From Candidatus Ethanoperedens thermophilum (GTDB taxonomy: Archaea > Halobacteriota > Methanosarcinia > Methanosarcinales > EX4572-44): a stretch of DNA of 20,597 bases. How positions within the stretch are numbered: the first letter of the stretch is position 1; the number at the start of each line of letters is the position of its first letter. The stretch lies in the NCBI GenBank assembly GCA_012910725.1, contig WNEG01000085.1:1-20597 (forward strand), in the 5' to 3' direction. Position numbers and translations under genes: made by a program. Positions 1-7,298 of the stretch are shown here, piece after piece. The notes under the pieces are model-generated. The model was not told the DNA's origin. It saw nothing but the letters and a program-made list of their open reading frames with translations, and searched no databases.

Positions 1-408
1 GTCTCATCACTCTTCGCAGCAAGCGCGGCACTGAAAACACAACTTACCTTAAAAGGCGTATCAGAAGCCGTGATAATCACAAGACCAAGAGGCACGACAC
101 TTGAAGACGATGACCTTGCAAATCTCTCAGAACATAACAACATAACAATGGCACTATTTCTTGGCACAGATAAAATCAGAGATATTATGGCAAGAATCAG
201 GATGAGGCCAGATACGCCTGTTGCAGTTGTATACCATGCCTCGTGGAAGGATGAAAAAATAATACGCGGCAGCATCAAGGACATTGCAGGTAAGGTAGAA
301 GCATCGAAAATTACCAAAAGCGCAATCATAATAATTGGAGACGTTCTGGATCCAGAAGATTACGTCAACTCGTACCTGTATTCACACAACACCCCTTCCT
401 TGGAATAA
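1..408 (+). CDS. cbiF: Cobalt-precorrin-4 C11-methyltransferase, 3' part (copy A)
   Basis: The frame is open from base 1 to TAA at 406-408, so the 5' part lies outside the window (135 codons seen). The protein aligns along its whole length with the C-terminal half of the cbiF at 19821-20513: both share KTQLTL, ITRP/VTRP, F-L-G, DT-VAVVYHA-W, KIIRG and DIAGKV. It enters the family at the end of the VPG-[IV]-S segment that follows the HSGDPS motif. The enzyme family transfers a methyl group from S-adenosylmethionine to C11 of cobalt-precorrin-4 in anaerobic cobalamin (B12/factor III) synthesis in the cytoplasm. The stretch after ITRP is 7 residues longer than in copy B and reads like the usual family length. 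Known from the family: function. Inferred: that this copy is the orthodox one. The upstream partners cannot be seen. Confidence 0.85.
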   Translation, partial: VSSLFAASAALKTQLTLKGVSEAVIITRPRGTTLEDDDLANLSEHNNITMALFLGTDKIRDIMARIRMRPDTPVAVVYHASWKDEKIIRGSIKDIAGKVEASKITKSAIIIIGDVLDPEDYVNSYLYSHNTPSLE

Positions 409-485
409 TTGTACGTGTTTCAGCTTGGAAATCGTAGAGAATGTGTGAATGTCGCCCCAGCGTTTTGCTACGACAAACCTCGCGG

Positions 486-493
486 TTTTTTTT
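486..493 (+). terminator. Oligo-T terminator candidate after cbiF copy A
   Basis: A run of eight T follows a GC-rich stretch (CTCGCGG), about 80 bp after the cbiF stop. Archaeal RNA polymerase terminates on such T runs without needing a hairpin. A weak inverted repeat (TCGTAG at 432-437, CTACGA at 468-473) lies just upstream and may or may not contribute. The rest of 412-540 shows nothing I can name. Confidence 0.45.
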
Positions 494-542
494 CGCTCCA
501 TCTCGAAACAGATACGAATAATTTATTTAAACTGTGGCAATG

Positions 543-553
543 TTTATATATAA
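543..553 (+). promoter_or_regulatory. TATA-box promoter for the small ORF cluster
   Basis: TTTATATATAA is a strong archaeal TATA box. A start site about 25 nt downstream (near 572-575) would leave a leader of roughly 15 nt that carries the AAGGAG ribosome binding site at 574-579 before the ATG at 589. It is the only good promoter in the 180 bp after cbiF and probably serves the small ORFs to 1201. Confidence 0.5.
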
Positions 554-588
554 GTAAACACTAATAATAAAACAAGGAGAGTCTTGAT

Positions 589-669
589 ATGGCAGGAATT
601 GTTTCTGGGAAGAAGATCGAAGTACCAGAAGAGATACAGAACATGAAGAGCTTATTATTGAAAATGTGA
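589..669 (+). CDS. Very small hypothetical protein (26 aa)
   Basis: A 26-codon ORF starts at an ATG placed 9 nt after a good AAGGAG ribosome binding site (574-579) and about 40 nt after a strong TATA box. The peptide is polar and charged, begins MAGIVSGKKIEVPEEIQNMK and has no membrane segment or Cys motif. I do not recognise it. It leads a set of short same-strand ORFs (692-868, 878-1201) that may be one transcript. The signals argue that it is translated; it could also be a leader peptide for the glycine-rich gene that follows 22 nt later. Confidence 0.4.
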   Translation: MAGIVSGKKIEVPEEIQNMKSLLLKM

Positions 670-691
670 ATTTATCTAAAAGGTAGAAAAG

Positions 692-868
692 ATGCCAACT
701 AATGAGAAACCAGAAGAACCAACATCAGGAGGTGGTGCACTTCTTGGTATGATTGCAGGTGGTGCACTTGGCTTATTAGGCGGTCCTGTTGGTGTGATAG
801 TTGGTGGTGTTATTGGAGCAATATTAGGGAATGAAGTTGAGAGGGGGGAGAAAATGGAGAGCAGATAG
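692..868 (+). CDS. Glycine-zipper small membrane protein (58 aa)
   Basis: The protein has a short charged N-terminus (MPTNEKPEEPTS), a hydrophobic core of about 35 residues dense in Gly at helix-packing spacing (GGGALLGMIAGGALGLLGG, then VGVIVGGVIGAILG), and a charged C-terminus (NEVERGEKMESR). This is the layout of glycine-zipper segments, which pack as paired membrane helices or oligomerise in membranes. The ATG follows AGGTAG at 681-686. Function is unknown. Similar short Gly-zipper proteins include pore formers, toxin-like peptides and scaffold or lysis-type proteins, and nothing here decides between these. Its neighbour at 878-1201 is also a small membrane protein, so the two may act together. 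Confidence 0.5.
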   Translation: MPTNEKPEEPTSGGGALLGMIAGGALGLLGGPVGVIVGGVIGAILGNEVERGEKMESR

Positions 869-877
869 AAGAATGAT

Positions 878-1201
878 ATGGATATTGAATTAGAGACACA
901 TAGAGACTATTTCGGTAGAAATTATACCGCGACGTTATCGGCAATTATAGTGTTTATGGCGACGTGGGTGGCATTATTTTGACAAGCATATACTACTCAT
1001 TGGCAATTGATAATTGGGCTTTTATTTCTTTTTATCGGTTTATTGTATTCTAACAGACATTATAGGGAGATTTATGATTGGTTATTGTATTTACACGCAG
1101 AAAAACAACTGAAGTACATTAAGGATGTTTCTAAACAATTTTCTTATATTACATTTATCAAAAGGATTCCTGCGGGGATTAGATCTCGGTTTAAGAGATA
1201 A
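878..1201 (+). pseudogene. Two-helix membrane protein interrupted by an in-frame TGA
   Basis: One reading frame of 108 codons runs from the ATG at 878 to TAA at 1199-1201, with a single TGA at 980-982. The first half (34 aa, MDIELETHRDYFGRNYTATL...) ends in a transmembrane helix (SAIIVFMATWVALF). The second half opens with another helix (LIIGLLFLFIGLLY) and a basic C-terminal tail (FIKRIPAGIRSRFKR). The two halves make a coherent helical hairpin, so I read them as one gene. Options are a nonsense mutation (CGA or TGG to TGA), readthrough or Sec insertion, or two separate peptides, the second starting at TTG 1007. No SECIS-like element could be judged by eye. The family is not recognised. Confidence 0.5.
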
Positions 1202-1277
1202 TTTATCTTTTAATCGGGGAAATCCAAACCAATAGCTTCATGGATGCCTCCGAATTTATTCAAGCATGGAGTTTGAT

Positions 1278-2948
1278 ATGAATCTTTTGCGCGTCAACCT
1301 TACCAAACAGACAATTTGTACCGAGGAGATAAATGATGAGTTTTCCTGTTTTATCGGGGGACGCGGACTTGCGACAGCACTCTTATCAGATGAGGTAAAA
1401 CCAGATGTAAAGCCTCTAAATTCCGATAATAAGTTGATATTTACAACAGGCGCATTAACAGGTTCCTCCATTCCTTTTTCAGCACGTCACAATGTCACCA
1501 GTATCTCACCATTGACCAACACGATTTTTAGTTCCAATGCCGGCGGCAATTTTGGCTGTGAACTTACACGCACAGGATACCATGCGGTGATCATCGAGGG
1601 AAGAGCACCCTCTCCTGTGTACCTGTATATTGGTGAGAATATGGGTGATGAACACGCAGAACTTCGAGATGCTGCTCACCTGTGGGGTACTGACGTGTTC
1701 GACGCTACAATGAGATTAACAAAAGAATGCGGGGTGCATTTTCGAAATACAGCTGTTATAGGGATTGCTGGAGAACAGCAGGTATACTTTGCAAATATCA
1801 TGACTCAGATGCATCGAGCTTTCGGGCGCGGTGGACTTGGAGCTGTAATGGGTAATAAAAATTTGAAAGCAGTCGTTGCATCTGGTAGGAATATGATTCC
1901 AATAGATCGTTATATTGACATCGAGGCAGGTCTTTGGAAAAAAGTTGTTGACAACATGACAGGGCTGAAATACCTTGGAACATCAAGCATTCTAAGTGTG
2001 GCAAATATGAATCAGGCACTTCCAACCAAAAACTATTCAGCAACCACTTATGAAGATGCAGGGAAAATCGACGGTGAAGCACTTCGCAAGCACACGATCA
2101 ATGTCAACACCTGTCACAGCTGCCTGGTTGCCTGCAAACGGGTAACACAAAGTAAAAAATATAACATTATAACCGAGGGACCAGAGTATGAAACTCTCAT
2201 GGCTCTCGGCTCAAACCTGTGTGTCAACAGCCTCGATGCTATTATTAAATCCAATTATCTATGCAACAAACATGGGCTTGACACTATCTCCACTGGTGCA
2301 GCAATTGCAGGTTTGATTGCGGCATCAGAAAAAAACAGGACAAAATATGACATTACGTGGGGGGATTACGATGGTGTGCATAAACTAATTGAAATGATTG
2401 CAAAACGCCAGGGAATCGGTGTTGAACTTGCAAATGGCGCAGCAGCCTTTGCACAAAAACACGATATGCCCTATTACACTGTAAAAGGTCTTGACTTCCC
2501 CGGGCATGATTGCCGGGGTGTGGCAGGGCAGGGTTTATCTTACGCAGTATCGAATCGTGGTGCAGATCACCTTTATAGTATGGAATACATCGAAGAATAT
2601 GGACGCCCGGATAGAACCATTATCACAGGAAAAGCAGAACGTGTAATATATAATGAAAATAGAAATGCAGTGCTTGATTCGATGTCACTTTGCAAGTTTT
2701 CAGTACGATTTTATACGATGGATGATTACCTGAAAATACTATCAAAAATAACAGGAAGTATGGAAGAAAGGGATATGCAACTGCTTGGAGCAAGAATTGT
2801 TGAGATGGAGCGGCGATTTAATTGTAAACGCGGCTTCAATAAGAAAGACGACGTTCTTCCAGAGATAATGAAACCATCTGGTTTTGAAGAAGAACTAAAG
2901 AATTACTATCGCCTTCGAGGATGGACTAACAATGGATGCACGGAGTAA
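1278..2948 (+). CDS. Aldehyde ferredoxin oxidoreductase (tungsten enzyme)
   Basis: A 556-aa cytoplasmic enzyme of the AOR family, which oxidises aldehydes to carboxylates with ferredoxin, using tungsten bis-pyranopterin and one [4Fe-4S] cluster. Seen: the N-terminal LLRVNLTKQT strand, the GGRGL segment, SARHNVTSISPLT, the cofactor-binding FGRGGLGAVMGNKNLKA, the cluster motif C279-x2-C282-x3-C286 (CHSCLVAC) with the fourth Cys probably C472 (SMSLCKF), and EGPEYETLMALGSN. It is slightly short for the family (about 600) but not obviously broken. I chose ATG 1278 because GGAG at 1268-1271 sits 6 nt before it and family members start close to the RVNLT strand; ATG 1266 would add four residues. The substrate is not predictable. 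ccmE follows after 5 bp, suggesting co-transcription. Confidence 0.92.
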   Translation: MNLLRVNLTKQTICTEEINDEFSCFIGGRGLATALLSDEVKPDVKPLNSDNKLIFTTGALTGSSIPFSARHNVTSISPLTNTIFSSNAGGNFGCELTRTGYHAVIIEGRAPSPVYLYIGENMGDEHAELRDAAHLWGTDVFDATMRLTKECGVHFRNTAVIGIAGEQQVYFANIMTQMHRAFGRGGLGAVMGNKNLKAVVASGRNMIPIDRYIDIEAGLWKKVVDNMTGLKYLGTSSILSVANMNQALPTKNYSATTYEDAGKIDGEALRKHTINVNTCHSCLVACKRVTQSKKYNIITEGPEYETLMALGSNLCVNSLDAIIKSNYLCNKHGLDTISTGAAIAGLIAASEKNRTKYDITWGDYDGVHKLIEMIAKRQGIGVELANGAAAFAQKHDMPYYTVKGLDFPGHDCRGVAGQGLSYAVSNRGADHLYSMEYIEEYGRPDRTIITGKAERVIYNENRNAVLDSMSLCKFSVRFYTMDDYLKILSKITGSMEERDMQLLGARIVEMERRFNCKRGFNKKDDVLPEIMKPSGFEEELKNYYRLRGWTNNGCTE

Positions 2949-2953
2949 AAATC

Positions 2954-3349
2954 ATGAATAAAAAACAACGTATTATACTGAGTGTGGTTGTGGTTGTGGC
3001 GCTGCTTGCTTATGCAGGGTTTACAAGTTTCAGTAGCGAACAATTAGCCTACTATCAAACAGTAACTGAGGTCGTATCAGGAGGAGACATTGAAAAGCCG
3101 GTCAACATCAACGGCATCATTGTTGAAGACTCAACGATCAGGGTACGGGAAACACAGACCCTGAAATTTAAAATAACTGATAATGAAACCATGGTTGATG
3201 TTGTCTACCAGGGCATCTTGCCTAATAACTACAAAGAGGGCATATCGATAGTAGTAACAGGCACATATCAGAACAATGTTGTACATGCTAGCAAACTAAC
3301 ACTCAAATGCCCGAGCAAATACGAGTCAACCATTGGTGCAGAAACATGA
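2954..3349 (+). CDS. ccmE: Cytochrome c-type biogenesis protein CcmE, Cys-type
   Basis: A 131-aa membrane-anchored haem chaperone. One N-terminal helix (IILSVVVVVALLAYAGF) is followed by an OB-fold domain on the outer face (VNINGIIV, RETQTLKFKITDNE, VVYQGILPNNYKEG, IVVTGTYQNN). The haem-binding motif is C119-P-S-K-Y123. It is the CxxxY form known from archaea and some bacteria, in place of the HxxxY of E. coli. CcmE takes haem from the CcmABC transporter and hands it to apocytochromes c through CcmF. ATG 2954 is preferred because GGAG at 2942-2945 precedes it by 8 nt; an upstream ATG at 2936 overlaps the previous gene. No other ccm gene is in the window, so the rest of the system must lie elsewhere. 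Confidence 0.85.
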   Translation: MNKKQRIILSVVVVVALLAYAGFTSFSSEQLAYYQTVTEVVSGGDIEKPVNINGIIVEDSTIRVRETQTLKFKITDNETMVDVVYQGILPNNYKEGISIVVTGTYQNNVVHASKLTLKCPSKYESTIGAET

Positions 3350-3756
3350 GATTGGCAGAAAACGTTTTTAGCACTACCATCAACAGGATGAATTCAGATG
3401 GCATGATTATACCGGACAAAGGCTATTGTAGTAAGAACAACAATGCTCTCCATCGAGTTTTTAACTTATTTGGCGAGAAGTCCCCTTCTAAAAGGGATGG
3501 GATGAATCACCACGCCGAAAGCCTAATATAGTGACCCAACGAAACCTTAAAACAGAAGATGAAGGAGATCAGTTCCACGTTTGATCGAAATAGTCAATAT
3601 TCAAAGCAAAACCAACGCTGACCATACCAAAGTACCTAAACGTTATAAAAATAATCACATCGCGTGAAATAAAACCAAACTCTAAAAAATTTCCTAACAA
3701 CTACGGGACAGGTAACACTGGATCAGTTAAAAAGATATGAAGGGAGGATAAAAGAA
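3350..3756. other. Intergenic region with an IS605/TnpB right-end-like relic
   Basis: About 400 bp with no gene I believe in; an ORF at 3307-3531 overlaps ccmE and has no ribosome binding site or family signature. At 3433-3516 the sequence (AACAACAATGCTCTCCATCGAG, then GGCGAGAAGTCC, a hairpin with arms CCCTT and AAGGG, then GATGGGATGAATCACCAC) resembles, from memory, the conserved 3' end of IS200/IS605-type tnpB genes, which in living elements doubles as the omega-RNA guide scaffold next to the right end. No tnpB remains upstream, since ccmE occupies that place, so it would be a solo end. From 3540 to 3735 I see only AT-rich sequence. Confidence 0.35.
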
Positions 3757-3999
3757 ATGCAAACAGTGTATAAATGCAGACGGTGTTCAACATCTGAACA
3801 AGAACAGTCTCTGTTATTTGTTATGGAAGTCTGCCGGTTAGGTTTACAATCATTCCCCATCCATCCGGAACAGCGTTGCCAAAGTACCGAGCAGATACGA
3901 CTTGCAAGCAACATTGCCGGAACTGAAAAAGAATCATCCCAATCTGAAAAAAGTCAACTCAAAAATCCCTCAGACGATGTTATTCGTGCAGGAGGTTGA
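3757..3999 (+). CDS. Small hypothetical protein, first gene of the methyltransferase operon
   Basis: 80 aa, with a strong GGGAGG ribosome binding site at 3742-3747 and a stop codon directly abutting the methyltransferase start (TGA-ATG), so translation is probably coupled. The N-terminus has YKCRRC and two further Cys (C27, C41). This could bind metal but does not match a zinc-ribbon pattern that I can name. The C-terminal third is polar and likely disordered (GTEKESSQSEKSQLKNPSDD). No membrane segment. The AGGAGG serving the methyltransferase lies inside its last codons. Not recognised; it could also be only a translated leader. Confidence 0.5.
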   Translation: MQTVYKCRRCSTSEQEQSLLFVMEVCRLGLQSFPIHPEQRCQSTEQIRLASNIAGTEKESSQSEKSQLKNPSDDVIRAGG

Positions 4000-6129
4000 A
4001 TGGACTTAACTGATAACGAAAAAAGGGATGCTGTTAAGCTGATTGAAGCGGGAAAGCCGCTGCCTGACAAGTACCGTTTTTTGTTGTTCGGTGATGACCG
4101 GGAGGTTGAGCTTGTCTGGAACGGCAAGACTGCGGAAGTAACCAATGTGGTGCTGCCGTTTCAGGTGATTGAGCAGGTGGATGAACCGCGCTCTGAAGAC
4201 ACGGGGGGAGGTCATAAACAGACGACCCTGTTCGATGTCGATGATCGTGGAAGGCAGCTTGCTGGCTGGACAAACAAACTGATCTGGGGCGATAACAAGC
4301 TAATTTTATCGAGTCTGAAGAACGGACCGCTTCGTGAAGAGATCGAAGAACAGGGTGGTATCAAGCTGATTTACATCGACCCGCCCTTTGATGTGGGCGC
4401 GGATTTTTCGATGGATATCGAGATCGGCGGCGACACCTTCACCAAAAAGCCGGGCATTCTGGAAGAGCTGGCTTACCGCGATACGTGGGGAAAGGGCGCG
4501 GATTCATTTATCGCCATGATCTATGAGCGGCTGGTGCTGATGCGGGATCTGCTTGCTGATGATGGGAGTATTTATGTGCATTGTGACTGGCGGGTGAATA
4601 GTTATATTCGGCTGGTGCCGGATGAGGTGTTTGGCAAAAATAATTTTCAAAACGAAATAATATGGCATTTCATAAAAGGAGCTAGTGGGAATTCGAGGTT
4701 TGGGAGAAAACATCAAACTATATTGTGGTATGGAAAGAGTGAAAATTACATTTTCAACCGCAATGAAATAGGCGTTGAGTACAATCCCGAAACTATTGCA
4801 AGAGCTAAAAGAGGAGAAGCAAGATATAATGTTACAGCTGAAGAATTAGAAAAAAAAGGAAAAAATCCGGGAGATGTTTGGTATGACTTGTATCCAGTGC
4901 AAGGCAATTCTATTGAAAATACGGGATACGCAACCCAAAAACCCGAAGCCCTTCTCGAACGAATCATCAAAGCATCTTCCAACGAAGGCGACCTCGTAGC
5001 CGACTTTTTCTGTGGCTCCGGCACCACTGCCGCCGTAGCTGAAAAGCTTGGCAGAAAGTGGATCGTCTCCGACCTCGGCAAGTTCGCCATCCACACTACC
5101 CGCAAGCGGATGATCGACGTACAGCGGCAATTAAAGCAAGACGAGAAAGACTGGCGGGCTTTCGAGATTCTCAACCTCGGCAAATACGAACGCCAGCACT
5201 ATATCGGCGTCAACCCCAATCTGCGGGAAGAAGAAAAACAGAAACAACTGGAAGCCAAAGAAAAGCATTTTATCGAGCTGATCCTTCACGCCTACCGGGC
5301 GCAAGCCGTGGAAAACTTCAAAACATTCCACGCCAAAAAGGCGGGGCGCATGGTTGTGGTTGGTCCGGTGAACCTGCCTGTGACGCGCCTCTTTGTAGAG
5401 GAGGTTATTCTGGAATGCCGCGAGAAGCGCATCTCCCGCGTGGACATTCTCGGCTTCGAGTTTGAGATGGGGCTTTCTCCGAACATTCTTGACGAAGCAA
5501 AAACCAAGGGCATTGACCTTGCCATGAAATACATCCCCAGCGATGTGTTTGACAAACGGGCTGTTGAAAAGAATCAGGTGGTATTCCATGATGTCTCCTA
5601 CATCGAGGTCAAGCCGCATGTCAAGAAAAACGCGATTGCTGTGGAGTTGACTGACTTTTCCGTATTCTACTCGCAGGACTCCACCAGCCATGCAGCCGAA
5701 AGCCTGAAAAATGGCAAAAATAAGATTGTGGTTGAGCAGGGGCAGATTGTTAAGGTGAGCAGGGATAAACACGGTATTGTGACTCGTGAAGTTCTGACAC
5801 AGCAATGGACCGACTGGATTGATTACTGGAGCGTGGACTTTGACTTTGAGAGCAAGCGGGAGATCGTCAGAGTTCTGATAAATCCTGATGCACAAGTGAC
5901 ATTACCCGGAGCGGAACTCCCTCAGAAAAAACTCCAGACGTGGGAAGAGCGATGGCTGGGAGATTATATTTTTGAAAACGAATGGCAGAGCTTTCGCACC
6001 AAAAAAGATCGAAATCTGGAACTGAAAACGCCGTTTCACGAATGCAAGCCGAGAAGGTACAGGGTAGCAGTCAAGGTGGTGGACATCTTCGATAACGACA
6101 CGATGAAGATTGTTGAGGTGAGCGTATGA
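4000..6129 (+). CDS. Site-specific DNA methyltransferase, beta class (adenine-specific, type III Mod-like)
   Basis: A 709-aa S-adenosylmethionine-dependent DNA amino-methyltransferase. The catalytic motif IV (IYID127-P-P-F) precedes motif I (D-F-F-C-G-S-G-T-T, residues 335-343), the order of the beta class used by type III Mod subunits and relatives. IYVHCDWRVNSYIRLVPDEV corresponds to the conserved helix after motif IV, and TQKPEALLERII precedes motif I. Residues about 210-310 fall in the target-recognition position and are visibly more AT-rich than both sides. The last ~300 residues form a C-terminal region seen in methyltransferases paired with large helicase-nuclease restriction subunits. 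Here that partner survives only as a stub at 8965. Start: AGGAGG at 3990-3995, 4 nt before the ATG. The stop overlaps the next start by ATGA. Confidence 0.92.
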   Translation: MDLTDNEKRDAVKLIEAGKPLPDKYRFLLFGDDREVELVWNGKTAEVTNVVLPFQVIEQVDEPRSEDTGGGHKQTTLFDVDDRGRQLAGWTNKLIWGDNKLILSSLKNGPLREEIEEQGGIKLIYIDPPFDVGADFSMDIEIGGDTFTKKPGILEELAYRDTWGKGADSFIAMIYERLVLMRDLLADDGSIYVHCDWRVNSYIRLVPDEVFGKNNFQNEIIWHFIKGASGNSRFGRKHQTILWYGKSENYIFNRNEIGVEYNPETIARAKRGEARYNVTAEELEKKGKNPGDVWYDLYPVQGNSIENTGYATQKPEALLERIIKASSNEGDLVADFFCGSGTTAAVAEKLGRKWIVSDLGKFAIHTTRKRMIDVQRQLKQDEKDWRAFEILNLGKYERQHYIGVNPNLREEEKQKQLEAKEKHFIELILHAYRAQAVENFKTFHAKKAGRMVVVGPVNLPVTRLFVEEVILECREKRISRVDILGFEFEMGLSPNILDEAKTKGIDLAMKYIPSDVFDKRAVEKNQVVFHDVSYIEVKPHVKKNAIAVELTDFSVFYSQDSTSHAAESLKNGKNKIVVEQGQIVKVSRDKHGIVTREVLTQQWTDWIDYWSVDFDFESKREIVRVLINPDAQVTLPGAELPQKKLQTWEERWLGDYIFENEWQSFRTKKDRNLELKTPFHECKPRRYRVAVKVVDIFDNDTMKIVEVSV

Positions 6130-7298
6130 GTGAACGCATTCCTGTAAATCCTGATGTTTTACGGTGGGCAAGGGAAACGTCTGGATACAGCATAGAAGAT
6201 GTTGTAGACAAAATCAAGCGTATACATGTCACAGTCGAAGTGGTTCAAGATTGGGAGAATGGCAATGCAAGTCCATCCTATCCTCAACTGGAAAAACTTG
6301 CCTACGAAATATTCAAACGACCTTTGGCTTTATTTTTCTTTCCCGAACCACCGGAAGAAGAAACTCCAAGGCAGTCATTTCGTACATTGCCCCAGGAAGA
6401 AATTAACCTCTTAAAACCTAAATTGCTCTATCTGATTCGTAAGGCAATGGTGTTTCGGGAGAATCTTAAAGAATTGTATGACTATGTGAATCCAGCAAGA
6501 AAGAAGATATGCACTGATTTTGAGGTAAAGAGTTCTGATTCTGTTTCCGATGTAACAAAAGAGGTGCGGAAATATTTAGGTGTCAGCCCTGATGAACAGT
6601 ATGCATTAGAATCATACGAAGATGCGTTTAAATATTGGCGCAATCTGCTTGAAGAACATGGAATTTTCATCTTTAAGGATGCTTTCGAAGATGATGAATT
6701 CTCCGGGTTCTGTCTGTATGATGATGAGTTTCCAATAATCTATATTAATAACAGCCAGGCAAAAAGCCGTCAGATATTTACGCTTTTTCATGAGCTGGCA
6801 CACCTGTTGTTCAGGACAGGCGGGGTCGATTTACGGCATGATGATTTCGTCCGGAGGATGAGAGGGGTCAATAAGCGCATTGAAGTCTTTTGCAATGAAT
6901 TCGCGGGAGAACTTCTGGTTCCCTCTGAAGATGTTCAAAAAGACTTACGTAATAAGAGTATTGATGACGATCTGCTGTCTGTAATAGCCAAAAAATATAG
7001 CGTTAGTCGTGAGGTTATTCTGCGCAAATGCTTTGATCTGGGATATGTAAATCAAGCATTTTATAACGCAAACGTACGAGAATGGGAAACGGAAAGGTCA
7101 GGATATGGCAGTTCCGGTTCTGGCGGCAATTACTATTGGACTCAGAAGGCATATCTGGGAGAACATTATATTGAAGCAGCGTTCAGCAAGTATTATCAAG
7201 GCGTTATATCTAAATCGCAACTATCTGATTATCTCGGAATGAAAGAAGCTAATGTGCTCAAATTCGAGGACCATCTGTTACGCGGGGCTGATGTATGA
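6126..7298 (+). CDS. HTH (XRE) plus ImmA/IrrE-type metallopeptidase
   Basis: 390 aa. Residues 1-70 form a Cro/C1-type helix-turn-helix (LRWARETSGYSIEDVV...VQDWENGNASPSYPQLEKLA). The middle domain is an IrrE/ImmA zinc peptidase with H222-E-L-A-H226 (FTLFHELAHLLF) and the likely third ligand E258 in CNEFAGELLVP. Proteins of this design (COG2856) act as proteolysable or proteolytic antitoxin-regulators, often beside a toxin or in prophages. The ATGA overlap with the methyltransferase and with the PIN-like gene downstream makes it the probable antitoxin and regulator of that toxin. A low-complexity stretch GYGSSGSGGNYY near residue 325 marks a linker before a C-terminal tail. ImmA-like cleavage of a repressor is the alternative role. 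Confidence 0.88.
   Translation: MSERIPVNPDVLRWARETSGYSIEDVVDKIKRIHVTVEVVQDWENGNASPSYPQLEKLAYEIFKRPLALFFFPEPPEEETPRQSFRTLPQEEINLLKPKLLYLIRKAMVFRENLKELYDYVNPARKKICTDFEVKSSDSVSDVTKEVRKYLGVSPDEQYALESYEDAFKYWRNLLEEHGIFIFKDAFEDDEFSGFCLYDDEFPIIYINNSQAKSRQIFTLFHELAHLLFRTGGVDLRHDDFVRRMRGVNKRIEVFCNEFAGELLVPSEDVQKDLRNKSIDDDLLSVIAKKYSVSREVILRKCFDLGYVNQAFYNANVREWETERSGYGSSGSGGNYYWTQKAYLGEHYIEAAFSKYYQGVISKSQLSDYLGMKEANVLKFEDHLLRGADV

Noticed and set aside
412..480. Inverted repeat TCGTAG / CTACGA as a riboswitch-like fold before the small ORFs.
   Set aside because: Only six base pairs over a 30-nt gap, with no conserved riboswitch core; the better signal here is the T8 run.
3307..3531. 74-aa frame overlapping the end of ccmE.
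   Set aside because: It starts inside ccmE without a ribosome binding site and runs through the IS-end-like non-coding sequence.
5131..5895. 254-aa frame on the minus strand inside the methyltransferase.
   Set aside because: Antisense shadow of a clearly conserved protein; no family signature and no promoter.
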